A stretch of 64,000 nucleotides of DNA from an uncultured Lachnospiraceae bacterium. GTDB taxonomy: Bacteria > Bacillota > Clostridia > Lachnospirales > Lachnospiraceae. The notes beneath the pieces are model-generated. The model searched no databases and was not told the origin of the DNA. It saw only the letters and a list, made by a program, of their open reading frames with translations. Positions 45,146 through 55,100 of this stretch are shown here, piece by piece; within the stretch, counting starts at the first letter, position 1, and each line of letters begins with the position of its first letter. The position numbers and the translations under genes were made by a program. The stretch is taken from assembly GCA_947630005.1 (NCBI GenBank), contig CANRGB010000002.1:1-64000 (forward strand), in the 5' to 3' direction.

Positions 45146-47647
45146 ATGAGAGAAATCTTCAGGATGGAAACACACCCGTTATGTATTTTGCAGAACGTAG
45201 TCAAGGGGGAAAATTACCGCATCACCGTGCTGACGGATTCGTTGCTGCGTCTGGAATACAGCAGGACGGGAGAGTTCGAGGACCGGGCCACGCAGACAGT
45301 GCTGAACAGAAATTTTCCGGAGGTTCCCCACACGGTGAAGGAGACGGATGAACAGCTGGAGCTTTTTACGGAGCGCCTGCATCTGATCTACAATAAAAAA
45401 GAATTTTCTTCGTTCGGCCTGAGCGTGCAGGTGCTTGGAAATATGAGCAATTATCGCAGTATCTGGCATTACGGCGACGAGGCCGGCGATCTGGGCGGCA
45501 CGGCGAGAACGCTGGACCAGGTGAACGGATCGTGCGCGCTTGAGCATGGCCTGATGTCGCGGTACGGCTTCTCCGTGCTGGACGACAGCGGTACGCTTGT
45601 GCTCACAGACGACGGCTGGGTGGAACCGGGAAAGAAAGGGCATCTGGACTTATATTTCTTTGGGTACGGCCACGAATACCGGCGCTGCCTGACGGACTTT
45701 TACCGTCTCTGCGGCTGGCCGTCCATGCTGCCGCGCTATGCGCTCGGCAACTGGTGGAGCCGCTATTACGCTTATACGGAGGAGAGCTACCGCAGCCTGA
45801 TGGAACGGTTTGACGAGGAAAATCTGCCGTTCACCGTGGCGGTTCTGGACATGGACTGGCATCTGACCGATATTGATCCGAAATACGGGAGCGGATGGAC
45901 CGGGTATACCTGGAACCGGGAGCTTTTTCCGGATCCGGAAGGGTTCATGGACTGGCTGCACAACCGCGGCATGAAAGTTACGCTGAACGTGCATCCGGCT
46001 GACGGAGTGCGGGCGCACGAGGAGATGTACCCGCAGATGGCTGAGGCGATGGGGATCGATCCCGCGTCCGGGGAGCCTGTGAATTTTGATTTCTCAGATC
46101 CGGAGTTTGTGGAGGCGTATTTCTCCGTCCTGCACCATCCGAATGAGGAAAGAGGCGTCGATTTCTGGTGGATCGACTGGCAGCAGGGCCGGAACACGAA
46201 GGTGGAGGGCCTGGATCCGCTCTGGATGCTGAATCATTTCCACTATCTCGACAGCGGCCGCGGGGGCAGACGGCCGATGACGTTTTCCAGGTACGCGGGT
46301 CCGGGTTCGCACCGGTATCCGGTCGGGTTTTCCGGAGATACGCATATGACGTGGGCTTCTCTGGATTTTCAGCCGTACTTCACGGCGACGGCCTCCAACA
46401 TCGGATTCGGCTGGTGGAGCCACGATATCGGCGGACATATGCTCGGCATAAAGGACGATGAGATGATCGGACGCTGGGTGCAGTACGGCGTGTTTTCCCC
46501 GATCATGCGCCTTCACTCGACGAAGGACGAATTCAACGGCAAGGAACCCTGGCGCTTCAAGGAAGAAGTGCGCCGCGTGATGAGTGATTTCCTGCGCCTG
46601 CGCCATCAGATGATGCCGTATCTGTATACGATGAACTGGCGCACGTTTTGCTGCGGCCTGCCGCTTGTGGAGCCGCTGTACTATGAGTACCCGGAGGAGA
46701 GCGCGGCCTATGAGATGAAGAACGAATATTTCTTCGGGACGGAGCTGATTGCCGCCCCCATCACGACGCCGCGGATCAAAGGGCTGAATGTGGCCAAAGT
46801 AAAGGCGTGGCTTCCGGATGGAATCTGGTTCGATCTGTTTACGGGGACGACTTACCGCGGAGGACGCAGGCTGGAACTTTACCGGGGGATCGGCTCGATT
46901 CCCGTGTTCGCGAAGGCGGGGGCCATCCTGCCGTTTACGCCGGAAATTTCCGCTGCCGCCGCAGGCTCGAATCCCGGGAAGCTGACACTGAAAGTGTACG
47001 GAGGCGCGGACGGCTTCTTCCGGATGTACGAGGACGAAAATGATACAAGGAACTATGAGAAGGAACCCTGCGCGGATTGTGTGACGACGGATTTCAGACT
47101 GGAATGGAACCGCGGCGGCGGTCAGAGATTCCTGATCGGCCCCGCAGCCGGCAGCCGCTCTTTGATCCCGGAAAAGCGCGCATATACCGTGGAACTTTAC
47201 GGATGTGAGACCGCGCCGGAGGAAAACGGGCCGCGGCACGGTGCGCAGATGCCGGATACCGCCGGGGACCTGTCCGGCCGGGCCGCGTTTTCTGGTGTGA
47301 ACGGGACAAATGCGCCGCGCCTGTTCATAAACCGGCAGGAGCGGACCGATTTTACCTGGGAGTACGACGACGCGGCACGGTGCGTAAGGATCGCGCTTCC
47401 CGAGACCGGTCCGGACGACGCCGTCGAGATCGTTTTTGAGAGAAAGCTTCGGCTTGCGAAAAACAGGACAAAGGAGATGCTGTTCGCGTTTCTGAACCAG
47501 GCGGAAATTGAGTTTAAAACAAAATCCGCAGTCTATAATCTGGTCAGAGAGAACAAGGATCTGGGGACTGTCGTTGGCGAACTGCGGGCTATGGATGTGG
47601 AACATGAACTGATGGGATGCGTTCTGGAGATCCTGACGGCGTTCTGA
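45146..47647 (+). CDS. Glycoside hydrolase family 31 (alpha-glucosidase-like)
   Basis: GH31 motifs: PRYALGNWWSRYYAYTEESY, FTVAVLDMDWHLTD, VDFWWIDWQQG, GFSGDTHMTWASLDFQPYFTATASNIGFGWWSHDIGGH. Confidence 0.95.
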   Translation: MREIFRMETHPLCILQNVVKGENYRITVLTDSLLRLEYSRTGEFEDRATQTVLNRNFPEVPHTVKETDEQLELFTERLHLIYNKKEFSSFGLSVQVLGNMSNYRSIWHYGDEAGDLGGTARTLDQVNGSCALEHGLMSRYGFSVLDDSGTLVLTDDGWVEPGKKGHLDLYFFGYGHEYRRCLTDFYRLCGWPSMLPRYALGNWWSRYYAYTEESYRSLMERFDEENLPFTVAVLDMDWHLTDIDPKYGSGWTGYTWNRELFPDPEGFMDWLHNRGMKVTLNVHPADGVRAHEEMYPQMAEAMGIDPASGEPVNFDFSDPEFVEAYFSVLHHPNEERGVDFWWIDWQQGRNTKVEGLDPLWMLNHFHYLDSGRGGRRPMTFSRYAGPGSHRYPVGFSGDTHMTWASLDFQPYFTATASNIGFGWWSHDIGGHMLGIKDDEMIGRWVQYGVFSPIMRLHSTKDEFNGKEPWRFKEEVRRVMSDFLRLRHQMMPYLYTMNWRTFCCGLPLVEPLYYEYPEESAAYEMKNEYFFGTELIAAPITTPRIKGLNVAKVKAWLPDGIWFDLFTGTTYRGGRRLELYRGIGSIPVFAKAGAILPFTPEISAAAAGSNPGKLTLKVYGGADGFFRMYEDENDTRNYEKEPCADCVTTDFRLEWNRGGGQRFLIGPAAGSRSLIPEKRAYTVELYGCETAPEENGPRHGAQMPDTAGDLSGRAAFSGVNGTNAPRLFINRQERTDFTWEYDDAARCVRIALPETGPDDAVEIVFERKLRLAKNRTKEMLFAFLNQAEIEFKTKSAVYNLVRENKDLGTVVGELRAMDVEHELMGCVLEILTAF

Positions 47648-47737
47648 CACACGCGGGGCGTGGGAGCGCGCAGCACGAAACAATCCGTCTGGCATCTTTT
47701 GACCCCAACATCATGTCATTCTGATACTTTAATGCGT

Positions 47738-47774
47738 ACGGGGCGCGAAAGTGCGTAAGCACGAAGCGCCCCGT
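47738..47774. terminator. Strong nested hairpin between convergent GH31 and histidine kinase genes
   Basis: ACGGGGCGC-gaaa-GTGC-gtaa-GCAC-gaa-GCGCCCCGT. Confidence 0.7.
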
Positions 47775-47820
47775 GGGTTTTCATTCAGGGTGATGCCCTG
47801 GCATACATATTCTGATTGTT

Positions 47821-50097
47821 TTACTTATTCAGCAGAGCCAGCAGCTGTCTGACGTCGATCGGTTTTGTCAGAAAACCGTCCATGCCGCACTGCTTTGCTT
47901 TTTCGCGGTCCGCGGGAGACGAGTTGGCGGTGCAGGCAAAGATCCGGACTGTCTTTGCGTCCGGCCTGGCCATTTTCCGGATCATCTCGGTCGTCTCGAA
48001 GCCGTTCATGACAGGCATCATCAGATCCATCAGAATGTGGCTGAACTCTCCGGGAGCGGAGACAGAGAAAATATTCGAGGCGATCAGTCCGTTTTCCGCG
48101 AGGACGACGGTATAGCCTTCCTCCTCCAGCAGGTCGATCAGGATCTCCGCGTTCAGCTCGTTGTCCTCCGCAACGAGGATCTTGCGCACGGGTTCCTCCG
48201 GCCCGGATATCTGTCCGTCCGCGTCCTTTGTCCCGGATGCCCCGCTTTCGGTTCCTTCGCCGTCCGGCTGCCGGGAGTCCGGTTCTTCCCCGGGCGTTTT
48301 TTTATCGGTTTTACTGTCCGGATCGGTCTTATCGGCGGCGGTCCCGGGACGTTTTCTGACGTCGGGGATCGGCACGATGAACTCGCCGTGCGGATCGGTG
48401 ATCTCCGGTTTGCGGCTGGGCGCTTCCTCATCTGAGATCTCGGCCGGGAAGCGGAAGACAAAGCGGCTTCCCTCGCCCGTGCGGCTCTCGACGGTCAGAT
48501 CTCCTTTCATCAGTTTCGCGAGCTGGTAGCTGATGGACATTCCAAGCCCCGCGCCCTGATTTCCCTTGGACACGGTATTCAGCTCGCGGGTAAAGGAGTC
48601 AAAGATCTTTTTCTGAAATTCCGGGCTCATCCCGCAGCCGGTGTCGGAGACTTCCACCCTGGTTTCCACCCGGTCTTTCCCGAGCGGAGTCTGGCTCACG
48701 CTCAGCGTCACATGACCGCTGCTGTTCGTGAACTTACAGGCATTGTCGAGAAGATTCAGAATGATCTGCTGTATGCGGACCTCGTCCCCGAGAAGAACGG
48801 GGAAGGAAATATCCGTCTGAATCGAAAAGATGATTCCCTTGTACTCCATATGTTTTCGTTCAATGATATCGATGGTCTCGATCAGCGTGGGCAGCGAGAA
48901 CGGTTTGTGCCCGACTTCGGTTTTGTTCTCCTGAAGCTTTGACATATCGAGAATGTTGTTAACCAGCAGCAGCAGATACTGCGCGGTGGAGGAGGACTGC
49001 CTCAGATAGGAGGTGAGCTTCTCGTGCCGGTCAAGATTCTGCGCCATCAGATAATTCAGCCCGATCAGGCCGTTGAGCGGCGTGCGGATCTCATGGCTCA
49101 TCATGGAGAGAAACTGATCCTTTGCCTTTGCTTCCGCCCGTGCGTTCAGCGTCTTTACGTAGAGATAGATGCTCACGAAGATCAGGCAGCAGAGTATGAT
49201 CAGGATGATCCCCAGCAGCAGGATACTGTAGCGGTAGCGGTAAGCGAAGTCGGCCAGGCTGTAATTGTACTGGTGGCCCAGCGTCTCTTCGATGATATAG
49301 TTCGCAATCTCATCCTGCGTGATGACTCCGATCGCCTTGTTGATGACCTGGATGATCGTTTCTTTCTCGGTCCACTCCTGCTCGTCCGTATGCTCCAGCG
49401 ACACGACTGCGGAAAAGCAGAGCTTGTCGTCCAGTCCCACAAGAGGGATGACCTTCAGTTCCTCGTAGGCAGGCTTGTTCAGCCAGAATTCGGCGACATA
49501 CTGGTTCAGGATCAGCAGGTCGGCTTTCTTCTTTTTGACCGCGTCGAAGCAGTGCTCGATCGAATCATAGTCAACGATCTCAAAGTTCGGATACTGCTCG
49601 GCGAGCACCAGCTTGATTGTCTGCGATCCGCTTGCGAGCGCGATCTTCAGCTGTTTTGATATATTAAAGGAGAGATCCGGCTGGCCGATGATCACTTTTC
49701 TGGTCGACAGATAAGGCTGGCTCATCAGAATGCCGCGCGCGTTCGCGTTCGCCTCGTTGTATTCCACGCTTGTGACAAGATCGAAATCCTCTGCGCGGAG
49801 ATAATCGTAGGTCACGGCGCCAGACGGGAGCGCGACATATTCAAAGCGGAGGCCGGACACCGCGGAGATCCGTTCAAAGATCGTCCGGGAGACGCCGTCA
49901 AATTTTCCGGTTTCCTGATTCAGAAAGGAGATTGGGATCTGGTCCGCGACATACCCGACTTTCAGCGTGCCGGCTTTTTCGATACAGTCCTGTTCTTCCT
50001 GTGTGAAAAGGGCGCTCTGCGCTCCCAGCGCGTGTCCGGGCAGCAGCCCGCTCAGAAGAATACACAGCGCAGCAAGAATAAAAATGTTCTTTTTCAT
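47821..50097 (-). CDS. Hybrid sensor histidine kinase: periplasmic SBP (family 3) sensor, HisKA, HATPase, receiver
   Basis: GTLKVGYVADQIPISFLNQETGKFDGVSRTIFERIS; HisKA MMSHEIRTPLNGLIGL; HATPase DTGCGMSPEF / GAGLGMSIS; REC KILVAEDNELN...HILMDLMMPVMNG. Confidence 0.93.
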   Translation of the reverse strand: MKKNIFILAALCILLSGLLPGHALGAQSALFTQEEQDCIEKAGTLKVGYVADQIPISFLNQETGKFDGVSRTIFERISAVSGLRFEYVALPSGAVTYDYLRAEDFDLVTSVEYNEANANARGILMSQPYLSTRKVIIGQPDLSFNISKQLKIALASGSQTIKLVLAEQYPNFEIVDYDSIEHCFDAVKKKKADLLILNQYVAEFWLNKPAYEELKVIPLVGLDDKLCFSAVVSLEHTDEQEWTEKETIIQVINKAIGVITQDEIANYIIEETLGHQYNYSLADFAYRYRYSILLLGIILIILCCLIFVSIYLYVKTLNARAEAKAKDQFLSMMSHEIRTPLNGLIGLNYLMAQNLDRHEKLTSYLRQSSSTAQYLLLLVNNILDMSKLQENKTEVGHKPFSLPTLIETIDIIERKHMEYKGIIFSIQTDISFPVLLGDEVRIQQIILNLLDNACKFTNSSGHVTLSVSQTPLGKDRVETRVEVSDTGCGMSPEFQKKIFDSFTRELNTVSKGNQGAGLGMSISYQLAKLMKGDLTVESRTGEGSRFVFRFPAEISDEEAPSRKPEITDPHGEFIVPIPDVRKRPGTAADKTDPDSKTDKKTPGEEPDSRQPDGEGTESGASGTKDADGQISGPEEPVRKILVAEDNELNAEILIDLLEEEGYTVVLAENGLIASNIFSVSAPGEFSHILMDLMMPVMNGFETTEMIRKMARPDAKTVRIFACTANSSPADREKAKQCGMDGFLTKPIDVRQLLALLNK

Positions 50098-50160
50098 ATG
50101 GTCACCTGTTCTGCGGGAGCACGAAACGCGGAACGGCCTGCCCGCCTCTTGTGAAAAACG

Positions 50161-50248
50161 ACTCTTTTCGGTGCTTTTTGGGTCTTGGTGTCATGTTTTT
50201 CCATGTGAACATGGAACGCATGACCTTTCGGCCCTGGCATCATGATAT
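50161..50248. repeat. ~88-bp direct repeat, copy 1
   Basis: cttttcggtgctttttgggtcttggtgtcatgtttttccatgtgaacatggaacgcatgacctttcggccctggcatcatgatat. Confidence 0.9.
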
Positions 50249-50360
50249 GGTATTGGGGTCAAAAGGTATTTTGCCCCCATGATGCCACGGATTTCTCCGC
50301 ACTTCGTGCTTCCGAAATCCTGAAACACCTCAAATCCGCGCATTTTTCCATGAAAAATGG

Positions 50361-50448
50361 CTCCTTTTCGGTGTTTTTGGGGTCTCAGTGTCATGCTTTT
50401 CCATGTGAACATGGAACGCATGACCTTTCGACCCTGGCATCATGATAT
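50361..50448. repeat. ~88-bp direct repeat, copy 2 (offset exactly 200 bp)
   Basis: ccttttcggtgtttttggggtctcagtgtcatgcttttccatgtgaacatggaacgcatgacctttcgaccctggcatcatgatat. Confidence 0.9.
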
Positions 50449-50567
50449 TAAAAATATCAAACTACAACGTATTATACCCCCGTATTTTTGGCTTGTCAAA
50501 ATGATTTGAAACAATGTTGTAATTTCGGGCGGAATTCATTATACTACCGGAAAAGGAGGGCTGCTTC

Positions 50568-51452
50568 ATGGGAGAAAATGATGATTATGTTCTGATCCAC
50601 CCGACCGACAGCAAATTTTCCGATCTGTATCTGTGCTTCTGCGGTTACGAGAAATGCGAGTCTCTGCACAGCTACGGGATCGCGGTGCGTCCTAATTATA
50701 TCATCCACTATATTCTGGAGGGAAAGGGGAAGTTTCAGGCGGACGGCCGCACCTATGAGCTTGAGGCAGGCCAGGGATTTCTGATCGTACCCGGCGTTCC
50801 GACTTTCTATCAGGCGGACGCGGAGGACCCGTGGACTTATGTGTGGGTCGGCTTTGGCGGAAAGCTCGCGGGGGAGTATCTGCGGGATATCGGCCTTACG
50901 GAGAACCGGCCGATCTTTCGCTGCGGCAGTTCGAACGCTCTGAAAGAGGCGGTTCTGACGATGCTGAAAAACAACAAATACACTCCGTACAACCAGTTTC
51001 TGCTGGAGAGCCAGCTGTATCTGTTCTTCGCGCTTCTGGCGTCGGATATCGACGTCGCGGTGCCGCTCAGGGAGAGCAGGGAGAACCTGTATGTCAGCAG
51101 GGCCGTCGAGTTCATTCAGAATAACTATCCGTACAAGATCCATGTGTCGGACATCGCGGCTTACGTCTGCATCAACAGAAGCTATCTCTATACGCTGTTC
51201 AAAAAGACGCTGAACGTCTCGCCGCAGGAATATCTGGCGGATTTCAGGCTGACGCGCGCGAAGGAGCTGCTCAGCATCACCGACATGTCCGTGGAGAGCG
51301 TCGGAATGTCCTGCGGCTATCAGGATCCGCTCGTGTTTTCCAAAGCGTTCAAACAGAAGGTCGGACAGACTCCTTCCGCGTTTCGGAAAAATGTCAGGCG
51401 GGAGGTTCCCGCGAAGCTGGAAAGCAGGCGCGAAAAACTGGATCTGCTGTGA
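50568..51452 (+). CDS. AraC-family transcriptional regulator
   Basis: Cupin-like N-terminus; double HTH: KIHVSDIAAYVCINRSYLYTLFKKTLNVSPQEYLADFRLTRAKELL...VGMSCGYQDPLVFSKAFKQKVGQTPSAFR. Confidence 0.95.
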   Translation: MGENDDYVLIHPTDSKFSDLYLCFCGYEKCESLHSYGIAVRPNYIIHYILEGKGKFQADGRTYELEAGQGFLIVPGVPTFYQADAEDPWTYVWVGFGGKLAGEYLRDIGLTENRPIFRCGSSNALKEAVLTMLKNNKYTPYNQFLLESQLYLFFALLASDIDVAVPLRESRENLYVSRAVEFIQNNYPYKIHVSDIAAYVCINRSYLYTLFKKTLNVSPQEYLADFRLTRAKELLSITDMSVESVGMSCGYQDPLVFSKAFKQKVGQTPSAFRKNVRREVPAKLESRREKLDLL

Positions 51453-51637
51453 TTCGCGCGGAATACCTGAAAAAGAGTTTCTTATTAAACATTTTGACTA
51501 ATTTCTTTAACAAATACTTCTGAAAAATTAGGATATTACCTGATAAACTATAGATAAGGGATGTCATATTCCACAACATAGTCAACATAAAGTCTGGATT
51601 GAGATTCTCGGGGAAAAAGAAACGGGGGTGCCTGATT

Positions 51638-52570
51638 TTGAAGAAGGAAAAGAGGACCGTAGGATTTACCGAAGATGTGGATTTTGTCTGTTTTGAAGAT
51701 CTGCAGCAGACACAGAATATCAGCATCGTAAATCCGATCAACCTGGATTACTGCGGCAGAGAAAAATGCAAGCCCGGATTTCAGTTCGGCCCGTTTGTCA
51801 GGGAATGTTATGTGATCCATATGGTTTTCGGAGGCCGCGGGGAGCTTCTGCTGGGAGGGGCGCGTTATGAGCTGACGGCAGGACAGGCCTTTCTGATCCG
51901 CCCGGAGGAGGAAGTCATCTACCGCGCGGATCAGGAAGACCCCTGGGAGTATATGTGGGTCGGCTTCCACGGCTGCCGGACGGAGGAATTTATCCGGCAG
52001 ATCGGTTTTGACGAAGGGAACTCCGTGATAGAGTTTCACAACGCGGAGGCTCTGGAACAGACAATCCGCCAGATGCTGGAGGCCAGACAGCTCACATTCA
52101 CGAACGAGCTGATCCGCATGAGCGCGCTGTTCGCGTTTTTTGCCCTGCTGACGCAGGAGAACGTAAAAGTTCCCCATATTCAGCAGTCTTCTTATCCGGA
52201 TTCTGTTTATGTCAGAAACGCGGTCAATCTCATCATGCGCTCTTACAAGAAAAAGATCCGGGTCGCGGAGCTCGCGGATATGATCGGAATCAGCCGGAGC
52301 CATCTGACCAATGTCTTCAAAAAAGAAATGAAAGTATCTCCGCAGGAATTTCTGATGAATTACCGGATGGAAAAAGCGGCGCAGCTGCTGCGCGAGACAG
52401 AACTTCCGGTCAACGTCGTCGCCGCCGAGGTGGGGTACAGCGATTCTCTGTCGTTCTCCAAGCTGTTTAAACAAAGATACGGGATGAGTCCGTCCGGATA
52501 CAGAAATACGGAGGTGGAGCTGGCGGAAAAAAACCGGAAAGGGGATTATACGAGCTCACATCCTCTGTGA
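51638..52570 (+). CDS. AraC-family transcriptional regulator (paralog of the preceding gene)
   Basis: KIRVAELADMIGISRSHLTNVFKKEMKVSPQEFLMNYRMEKAAQLL...VGYSDSLSFSKLFKQRYGMSPSGYR. TTG start at 51638 assumed. Confidence 0.93.
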   Translation: MKKEKRTVGFTEDVDFVCFEDLQQTQNISIVNPINLDYCGREKCKPGFQFGPFVRECYVIHMVFGGRGELLLGGARYELTAGQAFLIRPEEEVIYRADQEDPWEYMWVGFHGCRTEEFIRQIGFDEGNSVIEFHNAEALEQTIRQMLEARQLTFTNELIRMSALFAFFALLTQENVKVPHIQQSSYPDSVYVRNAVNLIMRSYKKKIRVAELADMIGISRSHLTNVFKKEMKVSPQEFLMNYRMEKAAQLLRETELPVNVVAAEVGYSDSLSFSKLFKQRYGMSPSGYRNTEVELAEKNRKGDYTSSHPL

Positions 52571-52642
52571 AAATGCCGTCCGCGCCGCGTCCCCGGGATT
52601 TCCGGGCCTTCGCCTGAAAATCCCCCGCGGGAAGCGGGGAAT

Positions 52643-52772
52643 CCATTGCGTGCCGGCGCAGAAATCAGAACCGGGGAATCTTTTGCAGGCCGGGAAACGG
52701 GGAACCCATTGCGTGCCGGCGCAGAAATCAGAACCGGAAATCCCATTGCGTGCCGGTGCGCGGCCGAAAACC
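52643..52772 (+). repeat. Short direct repeats (2 full and 1 partial copy)
   Basis: CCATTGCGTGCCGGCGCAGAAATCAGAACCGG at 52643-52674 and 52706-52737; divergent partial copy at 52743-52772. Confidence 0.88.
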
Positions 52773-52778
52773 GGCAGA

Positions 52779-53465
52779 TCAGGGCTGCCCCTGCGTATCC
52801 TCCGGCGCGTTATCCTCCGGTGCGGCATCTTCGATCGATTCCGGCGCGGGAAGCCAGGGCCGGAAAATCCTGTAATAGATGAAAGAGCTGACCCAGCCGA
52901 GAAAGCCGAATCCGAACAGCAGCCAGACGATGAACGTCGTGAGCAGCAGCTGAAGATCGGTCAGCGTGAGGTACAGCGGAAAGAACGTCAGCACCGCGAT
53001 CAGGAGCGTCCAGAGAATATTTTTCGCGGCAAGAAAGAAAGACTGTACGAGAAGATTCAGAAAACTGTTCTCGAACGCGGCGATGACCGGGAAGATAAAA
53101 AGGGTCGTGAAGAGCCCGATCGCTCCGATTATGAGAAAAAGATAATACAGCGGAAGGAACGGCACAACCCCTCCGGGGCGGAACATGCCGATATCCGCGA
53201 TGACAACGACGGCGAACGCGATGACGAGCAGCCAGGCGAGCGTCGCCTGTTTAAAATTGCGGCGGAAGCTCCGGAAAAAGTCCCGCGCGGGCGAACTGTC
53301 CGGATACTGGATCTTCCGCAGGAACGCGTACTGCATGGAAGTAAGCGAGATGCCGAACGTGACGACCGGCAGGGAGCAGATCAGAAACAGCACATTCAGG
53401 ATCAGAATATCACCGATCTTTCCAAAGAAACGGCTGAACATCCCGTTTTCGTTAAATATGTTCAT
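52779..53465 (-). CDS. DUF624 / YesL-family membrane protein
   Basis: MNIFNENGMFSRFFGKIGDILILNVLFLICSLPVVTFGISLTSMQYAFLRKI; multiple TM segments; adjacent to sugar ABC operon. Confidence 0.8.
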   Translation of the reverse strand: MNIFNENGMFSRFFGKIGDILILNVLFLICSLPVVTFGISLTSMQYAFLRKIQYPDSSPARDFFRSFRRNFKQATLAWLLVIAFAVVVIADIGMFRPGGVVPFLPLYYLFLIIGAIGLFTTLFIFPVIAAFENSFLNLLVQSFFLAAKNILWTLLIAVLTFFPLYLTLTDLQLLLTTFIVWLLFGFGFLGWVSSFIYYRIFRPWLPAPESIEDAAPEDNAPEDTQGQP

Positions 53466-53757
53466 AAAACAGTCCCTCCATTTGTATATATTGTCCAAAA
53501 GACTAAATAATTTTAGTATATTCGCAATAAATTGTCAACTGTTATTGAGCATTTGGCACAAAATTGCACATAATTCCATATAGTTTCGACATTTCACCAT
53601 GTACTAATTGCATAAAGAACTGTAAACTAATAATGCTTAATTAGACGGTTTCCCAAAAACAACAGATGTTTTGCTGCTTTACAATCGTGCTGTGAGGGAC
53701 CGTTACCGGAACTTATAAACGCAGGCTTTTGGCCTGAACAAAAAAGGAGGAACTAGG

Positions 53758-55044
53758 ATGAAAAAGAGATTCGCAGCAATGGCAATGGCATCCGCGATGG
53801 TATTGTCATTAACCCCCGTAACAGGAATGACCACGATGGCAGCTGACGCGCTGCAGGTCGTTATCTGGGACAGCAACCAGCAGGCAGGTATCCAGGAGAT
53901 CTGCGACCTGTTTGAGGAGGAGACGGGCATTCCGGCAAAGGTCGAGGTTAAGAGCTGGGACAGCTACTGGCAGCTGCTTGAGGCAGGCGCACAGGGCGGA
54001 GATCTTCCGGACGTGTTCTGGATGCATTCCAACAACTCTCAGATGTACATGAAGAACGACATGCTTCTGAAGCTGGACGACTACATTGAGGCAAGCGACG
54101 TGATCGACATCGAGAACTACATGCCGGAAGTTACCGAGCTGTATACGTATGACGGTTCTTACTACGCAATCCCGAAGGATTACGATACGATCGCTCTGTG
54201 GTACAACAAGACCATGTTTGACGAAGCGGGCCTTGCTTATCCGGACAACACCTGGACATGGGATGATCTGTATGACGCGGCGGTTGCCCTGACCGATAAG
54301 GACAACAATCGGTATGGTTTCGCGATGAACCCGTCAAACGATCAGGATACCTACTACAACATGGTTTACTCCATGGGCGGCACGATCCTGAAAGAGGATA
54401 AGACCTCCGGTTATGACGATCCGGCTACTCTGAAGGCTATGGAATATGTAGGAAAGCTTCTGACCGACGCATGCCCGAACCCGACGACGATGTCCGAGAC
54501 AGGTACCGACGTTATGATGAGCTCCGGTACAGTTGCAATGATCATGCAGGGTTCCTGGATGACCGCAGGCTTCATGCAGAACGAGTATATGTGCGAGAAC
54601 TGCGACGTAGCGATCCTTCCGTATGACAAAGAGACAGGCATCCGTGCTTCGATCTGTAACGGACTTGGCTGGGCGGCTTCTTCCATGACTGACAGACCGG
54701 ATGACTGCTGGAAGCTCCTTGAGTGGTTCGGCTCCAAGGAAATGCAGATGAAGCAGGCGGAGCTTGGCGTTACGATGTCCGCATACGAGGGAACTTCCGA
54801 TACATGGGTAAACTGCACGGATATCTTCAACCTTCAGCCGTATCTTGAGATGGCAGGCGAGTCCAAGGATGAAGGCGTTACGAACGAACTGGTTCTGAGA
54901 CCGTACACCTACAACTCAACCGTATGGTCAAGCGCGGCACAGAGCGCTCTCGTGGCGGCATGGAACGATCCGTCTCAGATGGAGCAGGTCTGCAAGGACT
55001 TCGCGGTTCAGATGAATCAGTACATCGCGCAGGAGAACGGCTGA
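53758..55044 (+). CDS. Sugar ABC transporter substrate-binding protein (SBP family 1)
   Basis: Signal peptide; VVIWDSNQQAGIQEICDLFEEETGIPAKVEVKSWDSYWQLLEAGAQGGDLPDVFWMHS. Confidence 0.93.
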   Translation: MKKRFAAMAMASAMVLSLTPVTGMTTMAADALQVVIWDSNQQAGIQEICDLFEEETGIPAKVEVKSWDSYWQLLEAGAQGGDLPDVFWMHSNNSQMYMKNDMLLKLDDYIEASDVIDIENYMPEVTELYTYDGSYYAIPKDYDTIALWYNKTMFDEAGLAYPDNTWTWDDLYDAAVALTDKDNNRYGFAMNPSNDQDTYYNMVYSMGGTILKEDKTSGYDDPATLKAMEYVGKLLTDACPNPTTMSETGTDVMMSSGTVAMIMQGSWMTAGFMQNEYMCENCDVAILPYDKETGIRASICNGLGWAASSMTDRPDDCWKLLEWFGSKEMQMKQAELGVTMSAYEGTSDTWVNCTDIFNLQPYLEMAGESKDEGVTNELVLRPYTYNSTVWSSAAQSALVAAWNDPSQMEQVCKDFAVQMNQYIAQENG

Positions 55045-55100
55045 TATCAGTATCAGATCAGCATTGAATAAAAGCAGCAGCATAACATAATATGTAAGGA

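Noticed and set aside
45146-47647. Considered whether the REP element and terminator upstream of GH31 form a riboswitch leader
   Set aside because: The hairpins match the dispersed REP family and rhodanese terminator; no known aptamer consensus was recognised.
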